A stretch of DNA of 64,000 nt from Tenebrio molitor. Its lineage: Eukaryota > Arthropoda > Insecta > Coleoptera > Tenebrionidae. The translations under genes and the position numbers were made by a program. The stretch spans positions 2,604,001 through 2,668,000 of the forward strand of contig NC_091049.1 in NCBI RefSeq assembly GCF_963966145.1, in the 5' to 3' direction. The notes beneath the pieces were generated by a model, which was not told where the DNA came from, did no database searches, and saw only the letters and a list, made by a program, of their open reading frames with translations. Position 1 is the first letter of the stretch. Every line of letters begins with the position of its first letter. This document shows, piece after piece, positions 21,825-32,694 of this stretch.

Positions 21825-22060
21825 AAAGCATTTTTGAAGGCTGTAACCGTTTTTGATATCATAGATCACCACGCTTTCAGTTTCTTTCATTCATTCCTCC
21901 TTCTCTTGAAACTCCAGCACATTGGCTCATAGAGATTATTTAACTTTTCTACGACAGATTAGACACTGAAATTAAGTTGACTAAGTTTAGACCAGTTTTT
22001 TAAGTCATCTTATCTGTAATAAAATTAATAAAGATATTATGATGCAAACCTTGAGTAAAC
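21825..22060. other. spacer before gene 6
   Basis: Homologous to 32155-32360 and, inverted, to 7050-7270. It carries the start of the gene 6 promoter (box AACCTTGAGTAAACTGGAA near 22050). No gene. Confidence 0.5.
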
Positions 22061-22215
22061 TGGAAAATAAACAATAAAAAACCAGTCAGAAAAATTCAGT
22101 CTTTGGAACGTCTGCAACGAGTTTACAAATGTGATTTTGAATCATTCTTCTCCACGTATAAAATACAAGACAACACATCTTTTCTTGCAGTGTTGACAAC
22201 AACGACCATTTCAAA

Positions 22216-23114
22216 ATGAAGACATTAGCATGTTTTAGTGTGTTGTGTTTGGTGAACTTTTGTAATTCTACAACACCGCGTAAATAATTTCTTGGCAAAA
22301 TTTCTTCACATAAATCTGTGACTGTTTTAGCTCCAACACTTACAAAATGTGACAAGAACAAGATGGATTTCAACGACTGTTTATCTGAAGCTATCAAGAA
22401 AACCATCACCCAACTGGACAAACCACTGAAGGAATATAATTTGCCAAGTTTCGAACCACTTTTCTTGCCAATGTTTTTACCCAAAACCGGAACAAAAAAT
22501 AATTTTCACGCCAAGTTCAAAAACTACAGGATCTTCGGCCACACCAAGATCACCGATTTGAAAGCAACGTAAGCAATGACAATACAGCGCGGCCTAATAA
22601 AAACTACCATTTCTACAAACAGAATGAATTTCGAAAATAAGACACTGACCATAACAATCACCAATCCTGAAGTTCGCTACGAATTGGACTATGAAGCTAA
22701 AGGAGTAATGTTTTTTGTGCCAATTGACACTTCAGGTCCTGCACTTGCAATTGCACGTAAGTACTTTTGACGCACCAAAAATTAATTATATTTCAGAAAT
22801 TAATAATTTTAGAAAATGCGCAGTACACGCTTAACTTTACATTCGAAGAGTATACCAAGGACAATCAAAATTATTTAGGAGTGATCGAGAGCAAAGTGGA
22901 TTCGCAACCAGATTCGTGGAAATTCCATTTTGGAAATTTGTTCCAAGATGAGACTCTAAATGACGGATTCAATCGAGAAGTAAACCAAAACTGGAAGACA
23001 GTTTCTGAAGAATTTAAAGCCATTTATTTTGACAGTTACGCCCAAGGTTATGGGAATGTGTTTAACAATTTCTTGGAAAAAGTACCTGTCATTGACTTGT
23101 TCGATGGTGTTTGA
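22216..23114 (+). CDS. takeout/JHBP-like secreted protein, gene 6 (sub-type B)
   Basis: Exons 22216-22279, 22331-22568, 22623-22756, 22813-23114; 245 aa. Signal peptide MKTLACFSVLCLVNFC. Near-twin of gene 2: KCDKNKMDFNDC, LKEYNLPSFEPLFLPMFLPK and INQNWKTV-type helix (EVNQNWKTVSEEFKAIYF). It ends VIDLFDGV. The TATA-like element is TATAAAATAC. The 3' flank (23120-23560) matches that of gene 2 and preserves the pre-insertion site of LINE copy A. Confidence 0.88.
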
Positions 23115-23479
23115 TTTGTAATGTTTATTCATGATGAATGATTATTGTATAAATAAATAAAAGTCAATTCATATTTGAATATTTTCAACAGAAATGAATC
23201 TTTCCGTCCCTAAAACAGTAGAACTTCGTTACATGGTAGATTCAGCATTGTAATTATTTTGTCTATGAATTATTTACGACTCGAACTAATCTTGATGTCA
23301 GTTTAATAATTCCCAAATTGTTGTCAAAAAGCTGATTTCGCCAAAGTACAAGTCTAAACAAGACAAATCTTCTACTCTTCGCAATAACCACTTGTCATTT
23401 GTTGTTTTGTGTCTTGCATCTGTGGTCGTCTGGTTATTAGTTCAAGATGAAAAGAAAAGTGAAATTGTTTCTATTGCCA

Positions 23480-23520
23480 CCAAAATTAAGTATTTTTGAA
23501 GCAGCATCGGAAACGGATTT
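23480..23520. other. empty paralogous site for LINE copy A
   Basis: The sequence AAAATTAAGTATTTTTGAAGC here is the inverse of the two flanks of the 3887-5587 insertion joined with a single copy of GAAAAATACTTAATT. It shows the ancestral, uninterrupted order between a B-type and the next gene. Confidence 0.75.
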
Positions 23521-23875
23521 TGAGAACCGTGCGGTGTTATGAACAGCAATCATAAAATGTAACTCTTCTGAGTCGGATTTAATGCCTGATGAATGGACCC
23601 ACCGAGGTGAAGATACAGATGCAAGGGAGAAAAAAATATTTTTCTTTAGTTCAGGATATGATTTTAAAAATTTTGTGGTGAAAAATAAGAAAAATGAAGA
23701 AACATATAATGGAGCAAACCTTGAATAAACTGGAACATAAAGAAAAGAAAAAGAAACAAGAATGTTGATTTGTTAATATGAATCCGCAACAAGTTTACAA
23801 ATGGGGTTTTAAGCAATTCTTCTTATATAAATAGACGAAAGCACACCTATTCCCAGACTGTCTCACCATTTCAAA

Positions 23876-24771
23876 ATGAAGACTTTCCTATTTTTATGTG
23901 TCTTGTGTTTGGCGAACGTTTGCAACCTTGTTAAACTGCGTAAATGATTTCTTCGGAGAAAATTCTTCACTTAAGGCTGTGATTGTTTCAGCTTCACCAT
24001 TTACAAAATGCGACAAAAGAAAAACTGATTTCAACGATTGTTTGTCTGGAGCCATCAAGAACGCCATCACCCAACTGGACAAACCAATGGAAGAGTACAA
24101 CCTGCCAAGCTTGGAACCGTTCTTCATGCCGTTCTTCTTCCCCAAAGCCGGACTGAAACCTGAGTTTGACACCAAAATCAAAAACAACAGGATTTCGGGT
24201 CACACCAAAATCACCGACTTGACAGCAACGTAAGTATTGTAAAAAGAGTTGCGTTCCGAAAGAAGTACACTTTCTTCAATAGAATGAATTTCGAAGATAA
24301 GACCTTGAGGATGTCCATTACCAATCCCGAAATTCGTAACGAATTTGACTATGAAACTAAGGGTGTATTGTTTCTTTTGCCAATTGACACCTCAGGATCC
24401 GGGTTGACCACTATACGTAAGTTCCTGTTTTCGTATCCAGAAAGAAATTCTTTGACAAGATAATTTCAGAAAATGTGACGTATACGCTTAACTTTACATT
24501 CGAAGAGTACACCAAGGACAATCGAGATTATCTACTCGTGATTGACAGCAAGATGGTGATGGACCCACGATCTATAAAATTGTATTTTGGAAATTTTTTC
24601 AAGGACAAGATTTTGGATGACGCATTTAGTCATGAACTAACCGCAAACTGGGAAAAAGTTCTCGTCTATTTTATGCCCATCTTCTCTGACAGTTATGCTC
24701 AAGCTTACGGAAATTTGTTTAACAGATTCTTGGAGAAAGTACCTCTCGCTGAACTTTTTGATGGAGCATAA
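23876..24771 (+). CDS. takeout/JHBP-like secreted protein, gene 7 (sub-type C)
   Basis: Exons 23876-23939, 23992-24229, 24283-24416, 24470-24771; 245 aa. Signal peptide MKTFLFLCVLCLANVCNL. Exon 2 is almost identical to that of gene 9, with only about three differences, while promoter and exon 1 resemble genes 1 and 4, which suggests gene conversion. Exon 3 has ITNPEIRNEFDYETKG (Asn where relatives have Tyr). Exon 4 ends PLAELFDGA. Promoter box near 23716 and TATAAATA near 23825. Confidence 0.88.
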
Positions 24772-25921
24772 CTTGTATTTCTTTTGTTAAACGGTTTTAT
24801 ACTTTCGCTGGTTATTTTTTTGTTGTGAATAAAGCTAGAGTAGATACTCACTCAGTCCTTTGTCTTGCAAATGAAGTGAAGAAAATTCTCTTGTTACACA
24901 AAACGAAGATAGAAAAGCTCCAAATTTTTGAAAGATAGATCTGGTTATTGTGAAGCAACATTGAACCAACTACAATTAGTCATAAAAACTACCAAATTTT
25001 TTTTTTTCGAAAATGTCCTTTTGTTTTGATTTTTTCGTAGATTGCACTTGTTAGCGCCAAAACGTACCGCATTACGTGTCCAAGTGGTGATTCTGCATAA
25101 TAGTGCTAGTCTTACACATTCTTAAGTGCGAGCCGCACCCCAGCAGATTAACCACGCGCCTCGATCAGTGCGGACGCATTATTATTTAAGCTTTTAAGAT
25201 TAAAAGCTAACAGCACTGACAATCGTACATCAGCAATAAACATCTGAAAAATGTGGATTTGATATGGTTCCTATGGTAACAAAAATAAATAAACGGCAAT
25301 TTCTTTCGTGCAAAAGTATTTTAAAAATAAGTGTTATCATCAAAAAATTATCTCCTCAAGTAATTACTTTGTGTCGGTATGCTATGTTCATATAGATTCT
25401 CTCACGTGCATGTGATTTAGTTTCATTAAATTTTTTGTCGCTTTTCATGAGTACTTAATAAATTAATACATTCTTGGGCTGGGAAAATTTTCAGAAATAA
25501 TTTATGCATTCGTACACTGAAAATAACAAATTACAAAAATAGGTAAAAACTCATTGAAGAAAGGGAAGTTTTAAATCGAACATGACTATTTGTTATTTTA
25601 AATTTAATATTTAAGGACAGTTAAACTAAAATAGAAAGGCCTAAATTTATGATTTGAAATGGAAATATGCAAATGAAGATAAACCCCGTTTTCAAAAGAG
25701 CACATCTTCAGAGGTCATAGAAGAAAACTCAAGAAACTTGTAGCAACTTTAATTACTCAGGATCTATTATAATTGAAAATTGTTTATAATTCAATAAAAC
25801 AATTTACTTCAATTTTAGCACAATAAATTTAATTACAAATAATTAGGAGTATGTAAATTAATGGACACAAAATATAAATCGTTCACTTCTTCGTTCTTCA
25901 CTTGTTATAATTATACCTATA
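24772..25921. other. spacer after gene 7
   Basis: Paralogue of 15700-16620. It contains a probable solo LTR (25049-25212) and extra AT-rich sequence at 25330-25650 that the other copy lacks. No gene seen. Confidence 0.55.
25049..25212. mobile_element. probable 164-bp solo LTR
   Basis: Starts TGTTAGC and ends GCTAACA (TG...CA with a 7-bp inverted end). It is flanked by a perfect 5-bp duplication GCACT (25044-25048 and 25213-25217). The paralogous spacer reads ATTGCACTGACAATCG without the insert (15965-15980). TG...CA ends and a 5-bp target duplication are the LTR retrotransposon signature. It is much more GC-rich than its surroundings. A small TIR transposon is the alternative. Confidence 0.6.
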
Positions 25922-26435
25922 CAGTGAGCGGCAAAAGTATGTAATAAATTTCCTAAAAATTAAACAAAATTTTTTTCAAAAAAATCTTTGGACAGGTCAA
26001 TTTTAGTTTATAAAAATACATATTCTAATACAAAATAAAATTCCAAGCAGTCATTTGTTTTCGAGTTATGACGTCATCAATACTTTTTTTAAATGGAAAC
26101 CCCCTATTTTTTTCTTGATTCTGATAGCCCTTTTAATTGTATAAACGCCAGTATAAAAATTTTGTTACCATACATAGGGAAATTTTTGAGAAAAAATAAA
26201 TTTTATAACGAACAAAAACAAGTCAAAAACTGTGTTAGTAAGTACTTAAAATTATGGAATTAAATGTTTGAATTGCCATCCCCCAGTTTGTTGACAATAA
26301 GCAAGTTTATGAAGAAATTCCCCCTGTTTTAGTTTTATCACAGCACCCAATCAAAATTAAAATTTCTATACGTTGTATTTTTGTTAAATGAGTCATTTTC
26401 GAAAACGTTTTGTAAAACAAATAACACAATCGAAT

Positions 26436-29400
26436 CCTTAATGTCACTGTCACAATCTCAAACATGTATTTCCTACGAAAACCTTTTTTCGCTACAAGGG
26501 AATAACAGTTCAGTTTGTATAAACTGTAACAAGAAGCTAAAGAATCACAAAGGTTTGAAAATTCATAACAGCAAGTGCCATCCTTAAGTTGAGTCCTCGC
26601 CGTCTGCTAATCCAGTAGCACCTTCAACTTCAAGCGGTCTTCCTGGATTTAACAGACTTCTTGGTAGATACTTCAGACCAATTTATAGATATGCTGCAGA
26701 TGATAGTGATGAAGATAGTTATGAAGATCCTAAAAATACGGATACAGATGTAAAATCTGGTCAAATCATCAAAAAATCACAAATATCTTCTTCAATTCAA
26801 GATTTTGATGGTAAAATAGCTTGCCCATTTTCACCTAAACACCTCTTTAAAGATCAGAAACGACTCAAGACACATATTGAAAAATTCCATCAAGAGCAAA
26901 TAAATGACGTTAGTAATAATGGATTCGCACCAACAAATTCTATTATTGAAAAATTAATGGCGTATAAACAAAAAATTCATACTATAAGAAGAATTCCGAA
27001 GGGAGCAAGATATTCCTCAGCTGATAAACTGTCTTCTGTCATCAATTATTGCGTCAAAACGAACTCAGCTGTTGCATGGGAAAATTTGCTTCTTTTTTCT
27101 TACAAAGCATTTAATATCAACGAATCTAATACCAAAAACTTAACCTCTAAAATCAAGCTTAACATTTCAAATTTTAATAACCCACCTTCAACAAATTCAA
27201 AATCAAGAAAAAATATTTCTAAATCATTATCAACAAGGATCGAAGCAAAAGTCAACGATTTTGACATCAAAGGAGCAATCAAACTATTAAGCTCTGAAGA
27301 TTCATTGGCCTCATTTGATGATACTGTATTTCAAGCTTTGAAAAAGAAACACCCAAAACCTTCCCGTCATCTTTCGTATCCTGATCCTCCTGAAAATAAT
27401 AATCATAATCTGTCTTTAAACGAGTCAGAAGTTTTAAAAGGCATCAATTCGTTTCAAAACGGCTCAGCACCTGGAATCGACGGAATGCGACCACAGTTCT
27501 TAAAGGACATGATTTCCTTCTCCGCTGGAGAAGCTGGTAAAAGAGCTTTGACTTCATTAACTAGCTTTTGCAATTTTATCCTCGCTGCTAAGATTCCTGA
27601 AGAAATTCAGCCAATCTTTTATGGTGCATCTCTTTGTGCATTATCAAAGAAAGATGGAGGTATCAGACCTATAGCTATTGGTTGTGCTTTGAGAAGACTA
27701 GTTGCTCGCATAGTTTGTGTTAACCAGAGCAATCAAATTCAATCATACTTAGCTCCTCACCAACTTGGTGTTGCTACAAAAAGAGGCTGCGAAGCAGCAA
27801 TACATTCAGTTCGTACATTTATCAACATTCCCGAAAATAGAGATAACATTTTACTTAAAATCGATTTTGAAAATGCATTTAATTCTATCGAGAGAGATAG
27901 TATGCTTATCCCAATTAAAAATAATTTTCCACTTATATATCCGTTTCTATACCAAAGTTATCGGTTCCCTTCTTTGCTTTTTTTGGTAATAAAACAATAT
28001 CATCAGAGGTTGGTGTTCAGCAAGGTGATCCTTGTGGTCCAATGTCTTTTAGTATTACAGTTCAACCTTTGGTCAATAATTTACTTTCGAAACTAAACAT
28101 TTGGTATCTAGATGATGCCACTCTTTCAGATTCGCCCGAAACTGTATTAAACGATTTTCATACTATCATTAAAATGGCTGCTGAAATTGGTCTTAAGGTG
28201 AATACAAGCAAATGTGAAATTTTCTTTTGTTCTCAACGTATCGACTCAAGTATTGTTAGTAAATTCGAAAAAATATGTCCAGGTATTCGTATAACTTCAA
28301 AAGATGACCTTCAATTATTAGGAGCTCCAATTTTTGAAGAAGCTCATGTCCATCATTTCAAAATCAAACAACATAAATTGAATCTTCTTATTTCTCGACT
28401 CGAACAAATTAATCCACATGTGGCTTATTTTCTTTTAAAAAATTGCCTTTTCATTCCAAAAATGTCATATTTTCTGCGTACTTGTGCTCTTTGGAAATTC
28501 TCTTCTTTACTAGAAGATATGGACTCTTTACTCAAAGAAAGTCTTGAATCTATTTTAAACATTTGTCTAAATACCAAACAATGGTTACAAGCAACTCTCC
28601 CTATTTCTTTTGGTGGATTGGGTATTCGTAGAATTTCTGATATTTGTCTTCCGGCTTTCCTTAGTTCTTCTCATGGTGTTCAAGATCTTATGTCTTCTTT
28701 ACTCCCCTTTATGGATATTAAGATTCAAGTACACTATTATGAGGAAGCTTTGAATAAGTGGCTATCAGTAAATAACGAAACTCCATCTAGTTTAAAAACT
28801 CAGAAATCCTGGGATTTGATAAATATAAAAAGAATCATTGAGAGTGAACTTCAATTTGACTCAGATTTTGACAAAGCACGTTTTAAAGCGATCCAACAAC
28901 GTGAATCAGGTGCTTGGTTACATGCATTTCCATCTAAGAACATCGGTACTTGTTTAGACAAGCAAGATTTTCAAACTTCTGTTGGCCTTAGACTGGGTTG
29001 CCGTCTTTTTGAAAACCATATTTGTAGTCGTTGTTCTATGCCAAACGAAACTGGTTTTCACGGTCTTAGCTGCGTTAAAAGCTTGGGAAGAATTCCAAGA
29101 CACAATGAACTTAATTCTATTATTCAACGAGCCTTATCATCCGCTCATTTTCATTGCACCCTTGAACCCAATGGTTTATCTCGTGATGATGGCAAGAGAC
29201 CAGACGGAGCAACCCTTATTCCGTGGTCAAAGGGTCAACGTCTTATATGGGACGTTACTTGTGTTGATACCCTAGCGTCATCATACTTAAACCATACATC
29301 AATGTGTTCTGGAGCCGCAGCAGAAATTGCATGTGTTAAAAAACACAATAAATATAAATCTTTAAAATCTGCTAACTTCATCTTCAAAGCTCTTGCTTTC

Positions 29401-29699
29401 GAAACTTTAGGTCCTTGGTGCAAAGAAGCAAGTTCCTTTATTGATAACGTCGGTTCAAAATTAATAGCTGAAAGCGGTGATTTGAAGGCGAAATATTTCC
29501 TTCGCCAACGTATTTCTTTGGCTATCCAACGAGGAAACGCAGCCAGCATTCGTGGTGCCCTACCCGAGACTACCCCACTGGAAGAGATTTATTTTTTATA
29601 GTTTATATTTATGTATGTATATATTTATGTTGTGTTAACTTATTATAGTATCTTTTCGAGGAAAAGGTATGAAATAGAAAAAAAAAAAAAAAAAAAAAA
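26436..29699 (+). mobile_element. R2-like (restriction-like endonuclease) LINE nested in the TIR element
   Basis: Bounded by a 13-bp direct repeat AACACAATCGAAT (26423-26435 and 29700-29712) and ending in a run of about 24 A. It carries N-terminal zinc fingers, a reverse transcriptase and a C-terminal restriction-like endonuclease. One in-frame stop (26585) and one frameshift (near 27980) are the only clear lesions, so the insertion is fairly young. Strand composition is ordinary, unlike the purine-rich LINE A/B family. Confidence 0.85.
26442..29601 (+). pseudogene. reverse transcriptase / restriction-like endonuclease polyprotein, two lesions
   Basis: Starts MSLSQSQTC at 26442. The first zinc finger CINCNKKLKNHKGLKIHNSKCH (C2H2) is followed at once by TAA (26585-26587). 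The frame then continues through a second, incomplete finger (ACPFSPKHLFK...HIEKFH). The reverse transcriptase has GSAPGIDGMRP, KKDGGIRPIAIG and LLKIDFENAFNSIERD. A frameshift in a T-run near 27975 precedes VQQGDPCGPMSF, and the catalytic YLDD is at 28105-28116. The C-terminal part has C-x2-C-x7-H-x4-C (CSRCSMPNETGFHGLSC), then RHNEL, GKRPDGAT and WDVTCVD, typical of the restriction-like endonuclease of R2-type LINEs. The exact clade cannot be set from motifs alone. Confidence 0.82.
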
Positions 29700-30624
29700 A
29701 ACACAATCGAATGAAATTGACAGTAACATTTGACTCTGTGATTTACCTACTTGATTTTTTGACTTATTTTTGTTCGTCATAAAATTTATTTTGTCTATAA
29801 TTGATTTAAAAAATTGAAATTCACGCATAGTTATCCGTGCATGAAGTGGGTCATTTTTTACCTGTATTTTTTTTGCATTGTTAGTAAGATCGAAACCATA
29901 GAAACCATACAAAACAGTGTGTGAAATGCGATTTCACGCACACGACTATTTCTGTGTTTCACTTCACGCACTGTTTTTATTAGTTACCTAGCAACATGGT
30001 CACTGCATTGAAACTTCAGAGTTCCTTCAAAAATTTGAATTTTTAATTTCAATTTTTTGAATCAATTATAGAAAAAATATTGTTTATATTTCGTGCGTGA
30101 AGATGTTTTTGTGCATTCAAAGGCTTATACTGCCTCGACCTTCGTCTCGGCGTAAAAGACCTTTTCATGCACAAAAAACACTCTCTTCACGCACTTAATA
30201 TAAAAATAACTATTTTCCAACTTTATTTTTTTTTTCTCAAAAATTTCCTTATGTGAGATAACAAAATTTTTATACTGTCATTTAGACAATTAAAGAGGCT
30301 ATCAGAATCATGAAAAAAAATAAGGGGTTTCCATTTAAAAAAAGGATCGATGATGTCATCACTCAAAAACAAATGACTGCTTGGAATTTTCTTTGGTAGG
30401 TACTAAAATATGTATTTTTATAAACTCAAATTGACCTGTTCAAAGATTTTTTTAAAACAAATTTTGTTTAATTTTTAAGGAATTTGTTCCATACTTTTGC
30501 CGCTCACTGTAATATCTTCGTAGTAGACTGATCACACCTTAAAACCATTTTCCCCAAATTAAGATTAGAATTAGAATTATGTCGTGCAAAATAAGAAAAA
30601 TGAAAAGATAATGATAATGGCGTA

Positions 30625-30780
30625 AACCTTGAATAAACTGGAAGATAAACACAAAAAAAGAAACGAAAGTAGAGTTGTTGTTATGCAGCCGCAACGAGTT
30701 TACAAATGCGATTTTAAACAATTCTTCTTATATAAATAGAAGAAAGCACACCTATTCCCAGAGTGTCCCACCGTTTCAAA
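30625..30780 (+). promoter_or_regulatory. promoter module upstream of gene 8
   Basis: AACCTTGAATAAACTGGAA, then CCGCAACGAGTTTACAAATG and TATAAATAG, at the standard spacings before the ATG at 30781. Nearly identical to the gene 5 promoter. Confidence 0.55.
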
Positions 30781-31682
30781 ATGAAGACATTACTATTTTT
30801 ATGTGTCTTGTGTTTGGTGAACTTTTGCAACCCTGTTAAACTGCGTAAATTATTTCCTCGGAGGAAATTCTTCACTTAAGGCTGTGATTGTTTCAGCTTC
30901 AACATTTACAAAATGCAACAAGAGAAAAATTGATTTCAACGATTGCTTATCTGAAGCGATCAAGAACGCCATCTCTCAACTGGATAAACCAATGGAAGAG
31001 TACAATTTGCCAAGTTTCGAACCGTTTTTCCTACCGATGATGTTACCCAAAAGAGTCAAAAACGGAAATTTTGACAACAAATTTAAGAATTACAAGATTT
31101 CTGGCAATACCAAAATCACCGACTTGAAAGCAACGTAGGTAAGCGTCATTACCATCGCGTTCTCAAAAAGTGTCATTTTTCTAAACAGAATGAATTTCGA
31201 AGAGAAAACAATGACCATGGCAATCACAAATCCAGAAGTTCGCTTCGAATTCGATTATGTTACTGAAGGTGTGATGTTTCTTATGCCAATTGATAGTTCA
31301 GGTCCTGCACTTGTCACTGCACGTGAGTGTTTCATAATCATAACGCATCAAAGATGAAGAAACTTCACAGGTTATTTCAGAAAATACTACTTACATGTTG
31401 ACTTTTACGTTCGAGGATTACACGAAGGACAAACAAAATTATTTTCTGGTGATCGACACCAAACTGGAGATGGACGTGCAGTCGATGACGTTCCATTTTG
31501 AAAATTTATTCAAGGACAAGGTTTTAAACGAAGCGTTTAATCGAGAACTCGGTGCCAAGACGAAGAAAGTGCTTGAGTACGCTTTTCCTATTTACCTTGA
31601 CAGTTATGGGCAAGGTTATGAGAGAGTTTTCAACAATTTCTTGGAAAAAGTTCCTCTCACTGCGATTTTTGATGGTCTATAA
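30781..31682 (+). CDS. takeout/JHBP-like secreted protein, gene 8 (sub-type A)
   Basis: Exons 30781-30844, 30897-31134, 31189-31322, 31381-31682; 245 aa. Signal peptide MKTLLFLCVLCLVNFCNP. The KCNKRKIDFNDC cysteine motif has Asn in place of the usual Asp. Other A-type marks are MMLPKRVKNGNFDNK and FDYVTEGVMFLMPIDSSG; it ends PLTAIFDGL, where all relatives have ELF or DLF. The same GTAGGTAAGC donor ambiguity as genes 1 and 5 follows exon 2. Confidence 0.88.
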
Positions 31683-32363
31683 TCTGTATCTTCTCTTCTT
31701 TTAAATAAATAATCTTTGATCCAAGTTTGTTAATTTTACCGAAAATATTTCTCTTTAGTGTGTCTCTGTCAAGATTTCTGTTTCACAAGAAATGAAAATT
31801 ACAGTCAACTAAGCAAAAAAAACAACTTTCTTTTTTGGACTAACATGAACAGAATTCTTCTTTTGTAAATTGGAAATTTACAAAGATCTAGATACTTAAA
31901 AATATGTTCTGGATTTTTTTTATTGTACAGATACTGTAAAGCTGATATAGAGCTTTTCCAAAAAAAGAAATCAATCATGAATTAAGTCTTCTAGAAAGAA
32001 ATGAAGTTTTTTAGAAAGGCAAGATTTGATGTGACTCAATAACAATGCAAAATCTGTTCTAAAAAAGCAAGATTCAAAGTTGGTTATTTCTACGAAATAG
32101 TTGAAAAGAAGATAAAGAACCATTTGATTTATAAGAAGAGATGTAAGTTATAAAAGAAAGCATTTTTGAAGGCTGTAACCGTCTTCGATATCATAGATCA
32201 TCACGCTTTCAGTTTCTTTCATTCGTTCCTCCTTCTCTTGAAACTCCAGCACATTGGCTCATAGAGATTATTTAACTTCTCTACTACAGATTATACAATG
32301 AAATTAAGTTGACTAAGTTTAGCCGAGTTTTTCAAGTCATCTCATCCGAAAAAAAAATAAAGT
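31683..32363. other. 3' flank of gene 8 with empty site for LINE copy B
   Basis: Spacer homologous to the gene 5 3' flank. At 32145-32165, GATGTAAGTTATAAAAGAAAGC is the joined form of the two flanks of the 18275-21809 insertion, with one copy of the target duplication. No gene seen. Confidence 0.65.
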
Positions 32364-32365
32364 TA

Positions 32366-32694
32366 CAGGGTGTCCCAGAACTGGCGTACATCCCGTTAAC
32401 TGTAAATGTAAATATTTATTCTGAAATGGATTCTGCAAGGAAAATTGTTTAAATCCTTTTGTTTTTAAGTTACAACGATTTTAATTTGACCAATCATCGT
32501 AGACGAATATGAATTCAATTCATCCGTTTCGTAGGAATCAATAGCTCGTGATAGATTTATCTGTAATCTTTCTGTTGTGATTGGCTAACTTAAAATTGCT
32601 GTAGTTTAAAAACTATAAGGTTAAACAAAAACATTCTAGTGAAATCTTTCTCAGCAAAAAGAGCGGAGCACGTGGTTAACGGGATGTACGCCAG
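32366..32694. mobile_element. TIR element with truncated right end
   Basis: The left end CAGGGTGTCCCAGAACTGGC follows TA. The right arm GTTAACGGGATGTACGCCAGT (to 32694) pairs with the left arm but stops before the terminal TCTGGGACACCCTG. It is replaced at once by the GCCCGGAAAATTGG repeat, so a second event clipped this element. Confidence 0.6.

Larger units (their letters stand above)
25922..30509. mobile_element. TA-flanked long-TIR element split by a LINE
   Basis: Ends CAGTGAGCGGCAAAAGTATG and CATACTTTTGCCGCTCACTG, each next to TA (25920-25921, 30510-30511), with inverted arms of about 290 bp (25922-26210, 30230-30509). Landmarks such as AAATGACTGCTTGGAATTTT pair with AAATTCCAAGCAGTCATTTG. 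The paralogous empty site TAGATAATATCTTCC is at about 16608-16622. The native middle (about 0.7 kb: 26211-26422 and 29713-30230) encodes nothing recognisable. Terminal motif and TA target suggest Tc1/mariner-type mobilisation. Confidence 0.8.
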
